Assembly: GCA_021822985.1 (NCBI GenBank)
Contig: JAKAPZ010000002.1
Coordinates: forward strand, 1 to 58,108
DNA length: 58,108 nt
Origin: Thermoplasmata archaeon
GTDB taxonomy: Archaea; Thermoplasmatota; Thermoplasmata; Thermoplasmatales; Thermoplasmataceae
Direction of reading: 5' to 3'
Shown here in pieces: positions 34,296 to 43,811 of the stretch. Below the pieces are notes generated by a model, which was given only the letters and a program-made list of their open reading frames with translations, searched no databases and had not been told where the DNA came from. Position numbers and translations under genes: made by a program. The first letter of the stretch is position 1. Every line of letters starts with the position of its first letter.

Positions 34296-35114
34296 TTAAA
34301 CACACTCCAGTATTTCTCTTGCAATTACGTAGTTGCCCATTGGCATCACATGTATCCCGGAACTGTACTTCTTCAGGCCGTCAAATGCCTCCAGTATGAT
34401 CTTCCTGGATTCCGATGATATATCTTCAGAATTCTCAAGCCTGCTGTAGATTGAGTCTGACATCCTCACACCGAGCTTTTTCAGGAATTTCAGCTGGCCC
34501 TTCCTGGAGAGTGGCATGAAACCCGGTATTATTTTCAGATTCTTACCTGCAAAACCTGAGAAGTCTATGGCAGTGGAATCGTATATCATCTGGGTAATGA
34601 AGAAATCAGTGCCAACGGATACTTTCTTGTCTGCAATGCTTATCTCCATGTCTCTGTATGGATTGAAGGCTGCCCCGATGGAAAAATGCTCATCGATATT
34701 ATCCATGAATCTTGCAGAATCCTTTATGCTGCTTATGGTCTCCATGACGTCAATCTCCCTGACTTCTTTTGAATGTATGGATGGATCAATTGGATCTCCG
34801 CCAATAACAAAGAAGTTCCTGACTCCAAGTTTCAGGGCCGTTATGATCTGGGAATAGATGAACAGCCTGTTCTTGTCTCTGGGGGTGATGTGAGGCATGG
34901 CTATCAGATTGCTTTCCATTGACAGCAGTCTTGTGGCAATTATGGGATCTATTCCGGGGGAACCCATTGGATTCTCCGGTGCAGAGACAACGTTTGCAAC
35001 ATCGAGAAGGATATTTCTCGCTCTTTCCAGATCCTCAGTTCCACTGCTTTTCCTTGGTAGAAATTCAAAAGACTTTATGAAACTGAGATCGGTAATTCTT
35101 CTATCATCCTTCAA
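34296..35114 (-). CDS. metF: Methylenetetrahydrofolate reductase family protein
   Basis: The 272-aa TIM barrel has the family's motifs: MPHITPRDKNR (near 76-86), NFFVIGGDP (near 98-106), SIGAAFNP (near 144) and FFITQMIYD (near 170) with the conserved Q, then PGFMPLS. It reduces a methylene pterin or folate to the methyl form used by the MetE proteins encoded next. It is the first gene of the operon; a minus-strand TATA-like AAATTATAAAG lies near 35150-35160. The reductant is not known. Confidence 0.88.
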   Translation of the reverse strand: MKDDRRITDLSFIKSFEFLPRKSSGTEDLERARNILLDVANVVSAPENPMGSPGIDPIIATRLLSMESNLIAMPHITPRDKNRLFIYSQIITALKLGVRNFFVIGGDPIDPSIHSKEVREIDVMETISSIKDSARFMDNIDEHFSIGAAFNPYRDMEISIADKKVSVGTDFFITQMIYDSTAIDFSGFAGKNLKIIPGFMPLSRKGQLKFLKKLGVRMSDSIYSRLENSEDISSESRKIILEAFDGLKKYSSGIHVMPMGNYVIAREILECV

Positions 35115-35303
35115 GATAGCTGTCCATTCGCAGTTTGCATAAATCAGTTTCTTTATAATTTATTATTTCTGGTAATAATGAATAAACTCTGTGTTATTCA
35201 TGAATAAAAGTTTCCACGGTGAGAATAGCAGAATTTATATTACGCTATCAATAGAGTATATCAAAAGAGCCAAACTTCTTTAATATCATAAGGGTGAAGG
35301 ATT
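35115..35303. promoter_or_regulatory. Divergent promoters of metF operon and acyl-CoA dehydrogenase
   Basis: On the minus strand AAATTATAAAG near 35150-35160 serves metF. On the plus strand AATTTATATTACG near 35230-35242 and GGGTGA just before ATG 35304 serve the dehydrogenase. Confidence 0.5.
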
Positions 35304-36452
35304 ATGATTCATGATCAGGAAATTTATACTGAATTGAGAAAAAATGTCAGGGAATTTGTGAGCAGGGAAGTTGAACCCATTGCCATGAAAATGGATGCTG
35401 AGGATTATTTCCCCGAGGATGTTTTCAGGAAAATGGGTGAGATGGGCTATCTTGGCATAACAATCCCGGAGGAATACGGGGGCTCGGGACTGGGATACAT
35501 GGGGCAGGCCATAATAGAGGAGGAACTGGGTTATTCATCAGCTTCTCTTGCACTCTCATATGGGGCCCACAGCAACCTCACCCTTGACAATCTTTACAGG
35601 AACGGCTCAAAGGAGCAGAGAGAGGAATATGTGCCCAAACTTTCTTCAGGCAAATGGATAGGCTCACTCTGCCTCACAGAACCTTCCTCGGGATCAGATG
35701 CCTTTAACATGAAAACAAAGGCTGAGAGAAGTGGAAATAAATTCATACTCAACGGATCCAAGACATACATCACCAATGCACCATATTCAGATCTGTTCCT
35801 CACCTATGCAAGAACAGGAGATTCACACACTGCATTTGCAGTCCTGTCCACTGATGAAGGTTTTTCCAGAGGGAAGAAATTCAACAAGATGGGCATGAGG
35901 GGCTCGCCAACTGGTGAAATATACTATGACAGCGTGAAACTAGATCTTTCGAGAATAGTCGGTGGAGAGAACAGGGGCAGGGATATAATAATGAGCGGAT
36001 TGAACTCGGAAAGAGTCATTCTGTCATTCATATTCACAGGGCTTGCCAGAAGGGCCCTTGAAGAGTCAATAAAATACTCCCATGAGAGAAAGCAGTTCGG
36101 AAAATCTCTGCATGAATTTGAGATGATCCAGGACAAGCTTGCGGCCATGTATACGGAATATACCGCTTCAAAACTTCTTGCTTACGAAGCTTTGAAGAAG
36201 CTTGAGGAGGATAAGATGGATGTGAAGATGCCCGCTGCATCAATCCTGTATTCTGCAGAGGTCTGTGAAAAAATATGCCGTGAGGCCATACAGATACATG
36301 GGGGAATTGGATACATGAAAGATACAGGAGTGGAGAGGCTGCTCAGGGATGCCATACTGGGTCAGATTGGTGCAGGAACAACGGAAATAAGAAAAAAACT
36401 TATAGCCCATTCCCTTATCAAGGATTTTCTTTATGGAAAGGGAATAGACTGA
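35304..36452 (+). CDS. Acyl-CoA dehydrogenase, isovaleryl-CoA type
   Basis: The 382-aa FAD enzyme has LCLTEPSSGSDA (near 124) and ITNAPYSDL (near 155), the flavin and substrate region, and RKQFGKSLHEFEMIQ near 262. At the site where medium-chain enzymes have the catalytic Glu (YEGT) it has IGAGTTEIRK, as in isovaleryl-CoA dehydrogenases, and NSERVIL near residue 235 provides the Glu used instead in that group. It therefore probably oxidises isovaleryl-CoA or a related branched acyl-CoA from leucine. An electron-transfer flavoprotein is not encoded nearby. NMD3 follows by 4 bp. Confidence 0.9.
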   Translation: MIHDQEIYTELRKNVREFVSREVEPIAMKMDAEDYFPEDVFRKMGEMGYLGITIPEEYGGSGLGYMGQAIIEEELGYSSASLALSYGAHSNLTLDNLYRNGSKEQREEYVPKLSSGKWIGSLCLTEPSSGSDAFNMKTKAERSGNKFILNGSKTYITNAPYSDLFLTYARTGDSHTAFAVLSTDEGFSRGKKFNKMGMRGSPTGEIYYDSVKLDLSRIVGGENRGRDIIMSGLNSERVILSFIFTGLARRALEESIKYSHERKQFGKSLHEFEMIQDKLAAMYTEYTASKLLAYEALKKLEEDKMDVKMPAASILYSAEVCEKICREAIQIHGGIGYMKDTGVERLLRDAILGQIGAGTTEIRKKLIAHSLIKDFLYGKGID

Positions 36453-36456
36453 TACA

Positions 36457-37467
36457 ATGATATGTGTAAAATGCGGTAGGAAAGAGGCGATGCATAAGGG
36501 GTTGTGCACTGATTGCACATGGGAATCTGCGGAAATTTCCAGGCCGGGTTCCCTCTCCCATGTATCCTGTCCCAAGTGCGGTGCCGTGCGTGTCGGAAAC
36601 TCATGGTCGCACAATCATGGAAAGAAACACTGGGAGAAGAAGGCTCTGGAAACTTTTTCAATCAATGAGCCGTTTGAAATTACAGGCGGAGAATTCATAG
36701 GAACGAACCATAAAAGAGATTTCATAGAACTGAAAATTACGGCGTCTATGGATGGAGACACAAGGGAATTCTCCTACACTCTGCCGTACAGTGAAGATAA
36801 AATAAGCTGCCCCACCTGCAATAAAATAACAGGATCCTATTTTGAAGCTAAAGTCCAGATAAGGGGAATGACCGGGGATATCACAGACAGAATGACTGCC
36901 CTTGGACAGGAACTTGTGGATTTTGTTGAGACAAACAGGAAAAGTGATCATGAATCATTCATATCCAAGATCGAGAACGTGAAGGATGGCATAGATATCT
37001 ATCTTGGAAAGAGGAAAGACGGAGACACTTTCGCCAAGAATGTGAAATCAAGGGATATATGTACTGTGGTTATTTCAAACACTCTTGCAGGCGTGAGAGA
37101 CGGGAAACAGTTCTACAGATTCACCTACATGGTCAGGATACTGGATTATGAACCCGGATCAGTGCTCTTCATCAGCGGGAAAAAATACATTTACCAGGGC
37201 AGGAAGGCAGGAGGCCTTTACCTCATAGACGTCGGGAAGGAAAAAGAGGTCTTCATCAACAAAAAGACGATTGATTTTTCAAGGATCAATGCCACAGGAG
37301 AGATGGCAGAGAAGAGAAGATATATCATCATATCAAGACAGAACGGTGAAACAACCATGATGGATAAAAACAATTTTTCACAGATAACCGTGAAGGGAGA
37401 ATACAGTGGAGATGAATGCGATATGTATGTCCTTGACGGGGTACTTTTCAATGTGAGGAGTGAATAG
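36457..37467 (+). CDS. Archaeal NMD3 homologue
   Basis: The 336-aa protein has two N-terminal Cys pairs (C3xxC6 and CTDC at 17-20), a CPKC pair near 42 and a CPTC pair near 122, and the order of eukaryotic NMD3: zinc domains, then a central domain (RMTALGQELVDFV, KDGIDIYLGKR) and a beta-rich C-terminus (SGKKYIYQGRKAGGLYLIDV). In eukaryotes NMD3 is an adaptor for export of the large ribosomal subunit; in archaea it is thought to act in ribosome assembly. It is in an operon with arginine deiminase, which starts right at its stop. Confidence 0.85.
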   Translation: MICVKCGRKEAMHKGLCTDCTWESAEISRPGSLSHVSCPKCGAVRVGNSWSHNHGKKHWEKKALETFSINEPFEITGGEFIGTNHKRDFIELKITASMDGDTREFSYTLPYSEDKISCPTCNKITGSYFEAKVQIRGMTGDITDRMTALGQELVDFVETNRKSDHESFISKIENVKDGIDIYLGKRKDGDTFAKNVKSRDICTVVISNTLAGVRDGKQFYRFTYMVRILDYEPGSVLFISGKKYIYQGRKAGGLYLIDVGKEKEVFINKKTIDFSRINATGEMAEKRRYIIISRQNGETTMMDKNNFSQITVKGEYSGDECDMYVLDGVLFNVRSE

Positions 37468-38730
37468 ATGTTCATAAAGTCGGAATGGGATACGCTCAGG
37501 GAAGTGATCATGCACAGGCCCGGCATTGAGATAGATTATGCAATGCTTTCACCAAGGGCATTCCTTTTTGAAAGGCCATTCAGCAGGGAAAGGGCATTGA
37601 AAGAACATGAACATCTCCAGGACATGCTGAAGGAGAATGGCGTCGAAGTCAGACTCCTCAGGGATATGGCATGCACCAAGGCAAATTCCGATCCTGAATT
37701 CAGAGTGGCCCTCGAGAATAAGGTCATGGGAAGGATCAATTTCTATGGAGATCTTGAATATTCGGAAAAAACAAGGAATGAATTTGCAGAAAACATTCAA
37801 GGGCTGGATCCAGACACTCTTTTCAATCTGCTCATACTTCAGCCATCCCTTGACGTAAGGGCTGATGAGAGAAACAAGATGGAATACCCCAAGATATTTT
37901 CAAACATACCGCTCGCGAATCTTTACTTCATGAGAGATCAGCAGGCTGTGTCTTCAAAGGGTGTGATCTCCGGCAGGATGAGGCTCCCACAGAGGACAGC
38001 TGAACCCATCATAACAAGATTCATAATGAGGCACTCTCTGGGAAGGGATTACGTGAAGGAAATACCAGAAGGCGGATTCTTTGAGGGTGGAGATTATATT
38101 CCATGCGGGTCATTTGGCCTCATAGGAACAGGGCCAAGAACAAACATTGAAGGTGCACTCGGCGCAATGAATTCTGGAATGATGGAGCATGATGAGGTGT
38201 TTGTAGTGGAAAATCCGAGATACGGATTCATGGTGGATGATCTGCTGAACAATATGCATATAGATACTTACTTCAATGTGGCTTCGTCAGGCACAGTAAT
38301 AGGATCAGAGATACTTGCAAGAAAAGCATCTGGAACACTCTACATTAGGGAGGATGGCTCATACACCCCTGAAAAGAACAGCAAACCAATTACGCTGTAT
38401 GACTATATAAGAAGCAAGGGATTCAACTTCATGCCTCTTTCCATCCATGAACAGCTCTCCTACTCATCAAATTTCCTGACACTTTCGGACGGAAAAATAC
38501 TCTGCGTAAATTCGGGAAACGTCTTCAGGAGACTTGTCAGGAACGGAATCATAGATGATAACATCATGAAGGAAGCGGGAATACATGGGGAACCTGAAGA
38601 GGGAGGGATGTTCCCGGTGAAAAAATCCATGTCAGAATTCGGTATAGATTACACCAGCATAGAACTTGAGGAACTGACTGGTGGGTACGGTGGGGCCCAC
38701 TGCATGACCTTTGCATTGAGAAGATCCTGA
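37468..38730 (+). CDS. arcA: Arginine deiminase
   Basis: The 420-aa protein matches arginine deiminases: EWDTLREVIMHRPG at the start, LYFMRDQQ (the FTRD position), EGGFFEGGDYIP with the acidic site, and GGYGGAHCMTFALRRS at the end with the nucleophilic Cys near residue 411. It hydrolyses arginine to citrulline and ammonia. Ornithine carbamoyltransferase is encoded at 27612; carbamate kinase is not in the window, so the full ATP-yielding route is not shown. It starts immediately after NMD3 behind GGAGTGA. Confidence 0.94.
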   Translation: MFIKSEWDTLREVIMHRPGIEIDYAMLSPRAFLFERPFSRERALKEHEHLQDMLKENGVEVRLLRDMACTKANSDPEFRVALENKVMGRINFYGDLEYSEKTRNEFAENIQGLDPDTLFNLLILQPSLDVRADERNKMEYPKIFSNIPLANLYFMRDQQAVSSKGVISGRMRLPQRTAEPIITRFIMRHSLGRDYVKEIPEGGFFEGGDYIPCGSFGLIGTGPRTNIEGALGAMNSGMMEHDEVFVVENPRYGFMVDDLLNNMHIDTYFNVASSGTVIGSEILARKASGTLYIREDGSYTPEKNSKPITLYDYIRSKGFNFMPLSIHEQLSYSSNFLTLSDGKILCVNSGNVFRRLVRNGIIDDNIMKEAGIHGEPEEGGMFPVKKSMSEFGIDYTSIELEELTGGYGGAHCMTFALRRS

Positions 38731-38867
38731 TTCCACAGTTCCACTTTTTTTAGATTTTATTCCGGACTGAAATTTCACATTTAACATGAAAAATATGGGT
38801 ATTTATATGAAAATCTTTGTAGATTGCCCCATAAAATTTTTATATTAACTTTATGCATACATATAGC

Positions 38868-41198
38868 ATGGGAAAACTCTCAGCATATATATTCGGAATG
38901 GCTGTGGCCCTTGCACTTTGCTTTTTTGTGCTTTCGTCATATTACACCCCCCTGCTCAACTGGTTCATGCCTGATTTTGGGCCCCCAATCATATTCATAT
39001 TCACGATTTTGTTCCTGCTTCTTGCAAACCCCATAAAATGGCCAATTGTGATTGTCAGTATGGTCATTATTGGAGCAGTGATTGGAATCAGTTCAAGGAA
39101 AGGAACAAGAGCTGTAGCCGCTACGGTAACAGTATATCTGTCCCTCTGGGGATTTGCTGCTTCTGCACTCTTCGCAATCCTTTCGGCCATGGGATTTCTT
39201 TCCGGAAATTTCCTTTCTTCCGGGAGCACGTCAGGAACTTCCCCGTTTGCAGTCTCTCCTGTGCCGCCGGGAACGACCATTTCCACTATAATGGCTGAGC
39301 CCCTTATTGGAAGAATTTCTGCAGTTCTGTCAACTCTCCTTGGTTCTTCATCGTTTCTGCCTGTATCCGGTTCTTCATCAACCACTACTTCCCCTGTATC
39401 CTTCACACCCATCATAATGTCCTTTCTGCCGTATGCCATAGTCAACGTTGTCATCCTTGCCCTTTCTGCGGGACTAACAGGAAGATTGGTTGGAAAGATA
39501 GCAAGAAAAGAGAGGATGTCAATGTTCAAAAAAGAGAACAGCACGAAGACATTGGTTCTCATAATCCTCACCGTACTCATTGCTGCAGCCTTTATTCCTG
39601 CATATAATGTGGGCACGCCCTCACCTGGAACACAAAATGCGGGACCATATGTATCATTCCCGCTTTCCGTGATGGCTGGAGCCATGATCAGTGCCCCGGT
39701 ATCCCAGCAGTATATTTTGGGAGGGGCCTTGGTGGGAACTCAGGGAAATCTTTACACTATTTATGGAAATGTTGCCCCATTTTCCTCTTCAGGCAAAAAC
39801 TGGTACAACGGCCCTTCAAATTCTGCAACCCTCATTGTGGAGACAGATAACCTGTATCCGATGCTCCAGTCCCTTTCATATGAAATTGGAAGCAATATAT
39901 CCATGCCTTCCGGAATATCTTCCAATTATGCGAATATCATTCCACAGGGAATTGTCCTGATGTTTTTCAACGGCACAGCAAACCAGACTTCAGCCATGGC
40001 TTCAGCAGAACTCTCAGACCTTAAAAGCGCAGGCATAAACAATACTCTGCCCATCTTTTCAACCAATTCCATATCTATTGGAGGATTTGGCTCTCTTTAT
40101 CTGTATTCCTTTGATGCAAACCAGTACAGTTCAGAAAACTCTATCACTAACTCCCTCAATGGCACTATCTCATATTCCGGAACAGCATCAATATTTGACA
40201 ACCAGATCCATAATGGATACCTTGTTCCCGGTTACACATCTTCAAGTGTCAATTCATCCATATTCTTCGCGGGATATATTTCCGGAGGAACACTTACTGG
40301 CGATATTTTCAAAAGCATAGGCATCAACGTATCCACAGGAACCTCATTTGCTGCTGAGGGAGGAATATTCATGAAAGAGGGATTTGCCCATTCCTCCTCC
40401 ACAAACCACACGTTCAGCCTTGCCAGCATGCTCAACTACAATGGAAATATAGCATTTTCCGACAGCAATGCACTGTATGGAATGTTCATGGGGGCCCCCG
40501 AGAATACCAATGGCAGCACATCATACAATACATCAGTAATAACCACTTCAAAGACACTTTCCGGAATTGTCCCCTCAAAATCGCCCACTTTGGTCGCAAC
40601 TGGATTCAACGCATTGACAACAAACTATTCAGTGAATTCAGCATACCAGTACCCTGCAAACATATCAGTTTCCATAAGCACCAAATACCTTGGAAACGAT
40701 CTTTACAGCATCAATACAACTGTCATGAATCATGATTCCTCCCCAATATCTGGCGTTTCCATAGATGAGAGGCCTTTTTTGAGCACCTACAACAGAACCG
40801 TGACAATAACCAGCGGCAGTGACTATCTGAAGAGTTCCGGTACACTTTCACAGAATCAGGCTTTCACCATGGCATACACAGTGAAGGTATCCAACCCCGG
40901 AATTTATGTTATCAGTGGTACAAAGGTAAACTATACCGAAAATGGCACTTCCTACACATATGACGCGGCACAAGCTTCCCTTACCGGCCAGAATGCTACC
41001 TTCCTGTCATCGGTGAATGGAATCTGGAAAGCAAGCGCTTCCTTCACTGCAACTCAGTTTGGGATACCCTATGTAATCGATCAGATATATCCCGGAATAT
41101 ACGTATTCGACCTGCTTCCTTTGCTTCTCCTCGTGATAGATATTGCAGTGGAGATCAGGGCATTCAAAAGATGGAGGAAAAATGGGGGAGTTTACTGA
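38868..41198 (+). CDS. Polytopic membrane protein with large ectodomain
   Basis: The 777-aa protein has five to six N-terminal membrane helices in the first 240 residues, interrupted by a Ser/Thr/Gly-rich outside loop (about 105-165), then an anchor helix (about 226-243), a 500-residue ectodomain rich in Asn, Ser and Thr with many sequons, and one C-terminal helix (VFDLLPLLLLVIDIAVEI) ending RWRKNGGVY. The pattern resembles a surface sensor or S-layer-linked protein, but no family is recognised. I chose ATG 38868 because TTTTTATAT near 38834-38842 lies 26-30 nt upstream; ATG 38853 is the alternative. Confidence 0.65.
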   Translation: MGKLSAYIFGMAVALALCFFVLSSYYTPLLNWFMPDFGPPIIFIFTILFLLLANPIKWPIVIVSMVIIGAVIGISSRKGTRAVAATVTVYLSLWGFAASALFAILSAMGFLSGNFLSSGSTSGTSPFAVSPVPPGTTISTIMAEPLIGRISAVLSTLLGSSSFLPVSGSSSTTTSPVSFTPIIMSFLPYAIVNVVILALSAGLTGRLVGKIARKERMSMFKKENSTKTLVLIILTVLIAAAFIPAYNVGTPSPGTQNAGPYVSFPLSVMAGAMISAPVSQQYILGGALVGTQGNLYTIYGNVAPFSSSGKNWYNGPSNSATLIVETDNLYPMLQSLSYEIGSNISMPSGISSNYANIIPQGIVLMFFNGTANQTSAMASAELSDLKSAGINNTLPIFSTNSISIGGFGSLYLYSFDANQYSSENSITNSLNGTISYSGTASIFDNQIHNGYLVPGYTSSSVNSSIFFAGYISGGTLTGDIFKSIGINVSTGTSFAAEGGIFMKEGFAHSSSTNHTFSLASMLNYNGNIAFSDSNALYGMFMGAPENTNGSTSYNTSVITTSKTLSGIVPSKSPTLVATGFNALTTNYSVNSAYQYPANISVSISTKYLGNDLYSINTTVMNHDSSPISGVSIDERPFLSTYNRTVTITSGSDYLKSSGTLSQNQAFTMAYTVKVSNPGIYVISGTKVNYTENGTSYTYDAAQASLTGQNATFLSSVNGIWKASASFTATQFGIPYVIDQIYPGIYVFDLLPLLLLVIDIAVEIRAFKRWRKNGGVY

Positions 41199-41205
41199 AA
41201 CTGCC

Positions 41206-41667
41206 TTAACTCGGAGATACAGTTGCAAAAACACTGGATGCGTAGATCAGACTCATGGAAGTGATCCTCTCCGTTTTGTGTAGGAGTGTTATGTTTATGA
41301 CGTTTCCGGCAGAAAAATCAGTTTTTAAAGGTGATACTATGAAAGTGGCATTGGTGGAGTAGGCAAGGGTTCCCGAAAAAAGGAGTGAGGTTCCATTGAA
41401 TATATCCACATGTATCTGCCCGAGAGGCACCTGAATACTGGTGGATGTTATGTTCAGATAATAAGTTACAGTGGTTGCATTGATGGTTGGTCCCCCCAGA
41501 TACTCAGCTGAAGAAACTTCCTCAATATGAGAAGAATTTGTGAATGAATGGAGGATAACAATAAGAGTTGCAGCCAGAACCACTGTTATGCCTATAAGGA
41601 GAATTGTGGCAATTATAGGTGATACGGCTTCATCTGGAGTGTGTACTTCTTTCATATACCATGTCAA
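41206..41667 (-). CDS. Archaeal type IV pilin-like protein
   Basis: EAVSPIIATILLIGITVVLAATL (read in two parts, residues about 13-35) is the hallmark of archaeal class III signal peptides of the Pilin_N family: a short leader, AVSP, then a hydrophobic helix that forms the pilus core. The rest is a small Thr/Ser/Asn-rich beta domain of 115 residues. A preceding peptidase (PibD) would cleave before the AVSP region. The gene is convergent with the large surface protein and may be followed by the surface protein at 41845 in the same orientation. Confidence 0.8.
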   Translation of the reverse strand: MTWYMKEVHTPDEAVSPIIATILLIGITVVLAATLIVILHSFTNSSHIEEVSSAEYLGGPTINATTVTYYLNITSTSIQVPLGQIHVDIFNGTSLLFSGTLAYSTNATFIVSPLKTDFSAGNVINITLLHKTERITSMSLIYASSVFATVSPS

Positions 41668-41844
41668 TAATGATGTATATTAAATGTTTCCCATGCCCGA
41701 TTTTTATTCCCTAAAAGTTGCATCCTCATAGATAAAGAACAGAAAAATCCTGTTTCAAAGAAAGACTTAGCACCGCTCTGTTTTTGAGGCTTAAATTGAT
41801 ATGACTTAATAGTTTCAGAAATCTTTATAGTTTATTGAAAATGT

Positions 41845-43644
41845 TCAATAAACATCAAAAAAGTAGGTTGGAATGCAGGTGCTGTAAGATTTGTCATCGA
41901 TGATGAATGTGAGGTCCTTGAAAGTTCTCAATTGCTTCACAGTCACAGTGCTTGGATAGTTGTTTCCGATGTTTACATCCATAGATGTCAATTTGCTGGA
42001 TGCAAAGAAATCAATACTGTTGAAGGTTGCTAAAATGGAGGCCCCTGCTGCCAGAACGTTGCCTATAACACTCAACGCAGTAACAATCTCTTCAGGAACT
42101 GCATCATCTGCTATTATATTCAGACTGGACATAAGAACGATTGCAGCAAGACTCAAGGCTATTCCCTCCGATACTGCGCATATTACTTTCGTAGCAAGAG
42201 CTTCCTGATCCATCAGATTGTTGTATCCGCTTATGCTTGCCTGATCATACACCGCATTCAAACCGTGTTGTGTTTCAACAGAATATGAGTCTGCTGAACT
42301 CCCTGCATAAAAAGTGTTCATGAGCATGCTCAAATTGATTGGGACATTGTAAATTTTGAAAGCGTACGAATTTGAGGAGGTCGGAAGAATTGTCTGTATG
42401 GATGTCGCCTTGTATTCTTCAGTTTTGCTATAGTATCCAGTATCAATGTTGTGCTTTACCAGGAAAAAACCAATATATGATATTTCATATGAAACGTTGC
42501 TTATGGCTATCATAGTGGTATTTGAGAAACTTGTGCTGTTGAAACTGTGTTCCCTGGTATCGTTTCCTATGTGATTATGCGTATATACAATATTTGTAGG
42601 GTTTATGACATTATCAAAATTAACCACGAGAGGATTGGTTGACAAGTACGTACCAAATGCCCTTGACCCCCCAAGACTCATAGATGTCTGAACTGAATTA
42701 GTCTCAATGCTTCCATCAAAAAGGACTAAAGATGCAGAATAAACAACGTTTTGATAAAAATTAGTGTAATTTGAAAGGTTTCTTGAAACGTGCAACATGA
42801 CCATTGGCATGGGGCCTGTGAATGTTTTTCCGCCTAAAGACTCTGCCATGCATTCCTCTATGCATGGATTTCCATTTGGGCTCGGTCCAGACGATATGTA
42901 ATCAGCATGCCCTGTGTTTGATGGAATATTGGAAATGCCCCTATGAATTGGATCTGACAGGTTGAAATAAGGATGAATACTGTATGATTTGTTAACAAGA
43001 GAGACTGAACTGTATTTATCCAGACCTGCTGCCAATGATTTGTCCTTAATGTATTTTGACTGGAATACGGGAACAGAACAATTTACTATTTCAAGATTCC
43101 ATGGGCTGATACTCATCTGGTTATAATACTGGTATGATTTATATCCCGTGCTGTTTGCAACTGTTAAAGTGACTTCTACTATAACGGGAAGAGATTCCTG
43201 CAGGCTGAATTCGGACTCCACTCCAGCCCACTCCATGGAATAGTTAAGGAAAGCTGAATTCATGAACCAGGTAAAATTTGATGTGCTTGACACGATGGGA
43301 AATGTCATATTCATCAGATCTATATATGAATAGTTGGCAATCATCACATTCTGGTAGAGAGAAGGACACCCCCCAAAGATGCTGACTGTTTCAACAGTCT
43401 CTATACTGTTGTTTCCTGAACTGTTAAATGACAAATCAGCTGGATTCTCAATATTCACTATAGGTCCTATCTTTAGACGGGGCATTGGTTCAGTACCGGT
43501 GCTGAGAAGATGTACACCAAGTCCTGCAATAATAATTACGGTAACCAGAATAATGGATATACGCCTGTGATTCCTGATAGAGGAGAAAGTGTTGCCTGCC
43601 AGTTCCTTGAGCCTGGATGATAAGAGACCAGTTATTCCGTTCAT
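41845..43644 (-). CDS. Anchored extracellular protein with C-terminal hydrophobic hairpin
   Basis: The 599-aa protein has one N-terminal helix (about 29-47) after a basic start, a long Asn/Ser-rich outside domain with many sequons and a few Cys (GGCPS, NPCIEEC), and near residues 490-555 two Gly/Ala-rich hydrophobic helices (EGIALSLAAIVLMSS, VIGNVLAAGASILATF) with a short acidic turn between. This hairpin followed by a polar C-terminus is unlike an anchor and resembles membrane-inserting segments of pore-forming proteins. No family is recognised. A 19-bp palindrome lies 48 bp upstream, shared with the divergent hpd operon. Confidence 0.6.
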   Translation of the reverse strand: MNGITGLLSSRLKELAGNTFSSIRNHRRISIILVTVIIIAGLGVHLLSTGTEPMPRLKIGPIVNIENPADLSFNSSGNNSIETVETVSIFGGCPSLYQNVMIANYSYIDLMNMTFPIVSSTSNFTWFMNSAFLNYSMEWAGVESEFSLQESLPVIVEVTLTVANSTGYKSYQYYNQMSISPWNLEIVNCSVPVFQSKYIKDKSLAAGLDKYSSVSLVNKSYSIHPYFNLSDPIHRGISNIPSNTGHADYISSGPSPNGNPCIEECMAESLGGKTFTGPMPMVMLHVSRNLSNYTNFYQNVVYSASLVLFDGSIETNSVQTSMSLGGSRAFGTYLSTNPLVVNFDNVINPTNIVYTHNHIGNDTREHSFNSTSFSNTTMIAISNVSYEISYIGFFLVKHNIDTGYYSKTEEYKATSIQTILPTSSNSYAFKIYNVPINLSMLMNTFYAGSSADSYSVETQHGLNAVYDQASISGYNNLMDQEALATKVICAVSEGIALSLAAIVLMSSLNIIADDAVPEEIVTALSVIGNVLAAGASILATFNSIDFFASSKLTSMDVNIGNNYPSTVTVKQLRTFKDLTFIIDDKSYSTCIPTYFFDVY

Positions 43645-43691
43645 TAAACTGTTAATTGTTTCTTATATATATATATATTTAGTTTACTTAT

Positions 43692-43710
43692 ATTATCAAA
43701 TTTTGATAAT
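43692..43710. promoter_or_regulatory. 19-bp palindrome between divergent surface gene and hpd operon
   Basis: ATTATCAAATTTTGATAAT is symmetric except for its central base. It lies 48 bp upstream of the surface-protein start and about 75 bp upstream of the hpd TATA box. Its form is that of a dimeric regulator site; it is better placed to control the surface gene. Confidence 0.5.
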
Positions 43711-43784
43711 GATTGCACAAATATTTCATAATATTTACATGATACACATTAGCACGGAAAAATCAATATAAACTGGAAAAAGTA

Positions 43785-43794
43785 TTATACTGTA
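43785..43794 (+). promoter_or_regulatory. hpd operon promoter (TATA box)
   Basis: GTATTATACT ends about 18 nt and is centred about 23-26 nt before ATG 43812, as in leaderless archaeal promoters. An A-rich stretch (GGAAAAA) precedes it as possible BRE. Confidence 0.5.
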
Positions 43795-43811
43795 TAAGGG
43801 ATTTATGTATC

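Noticed and set aside
38942-39685. Minus-strand open frame of 247 codons
   Set aside because: Shadow of the polytopic surface protein gene; no family features.
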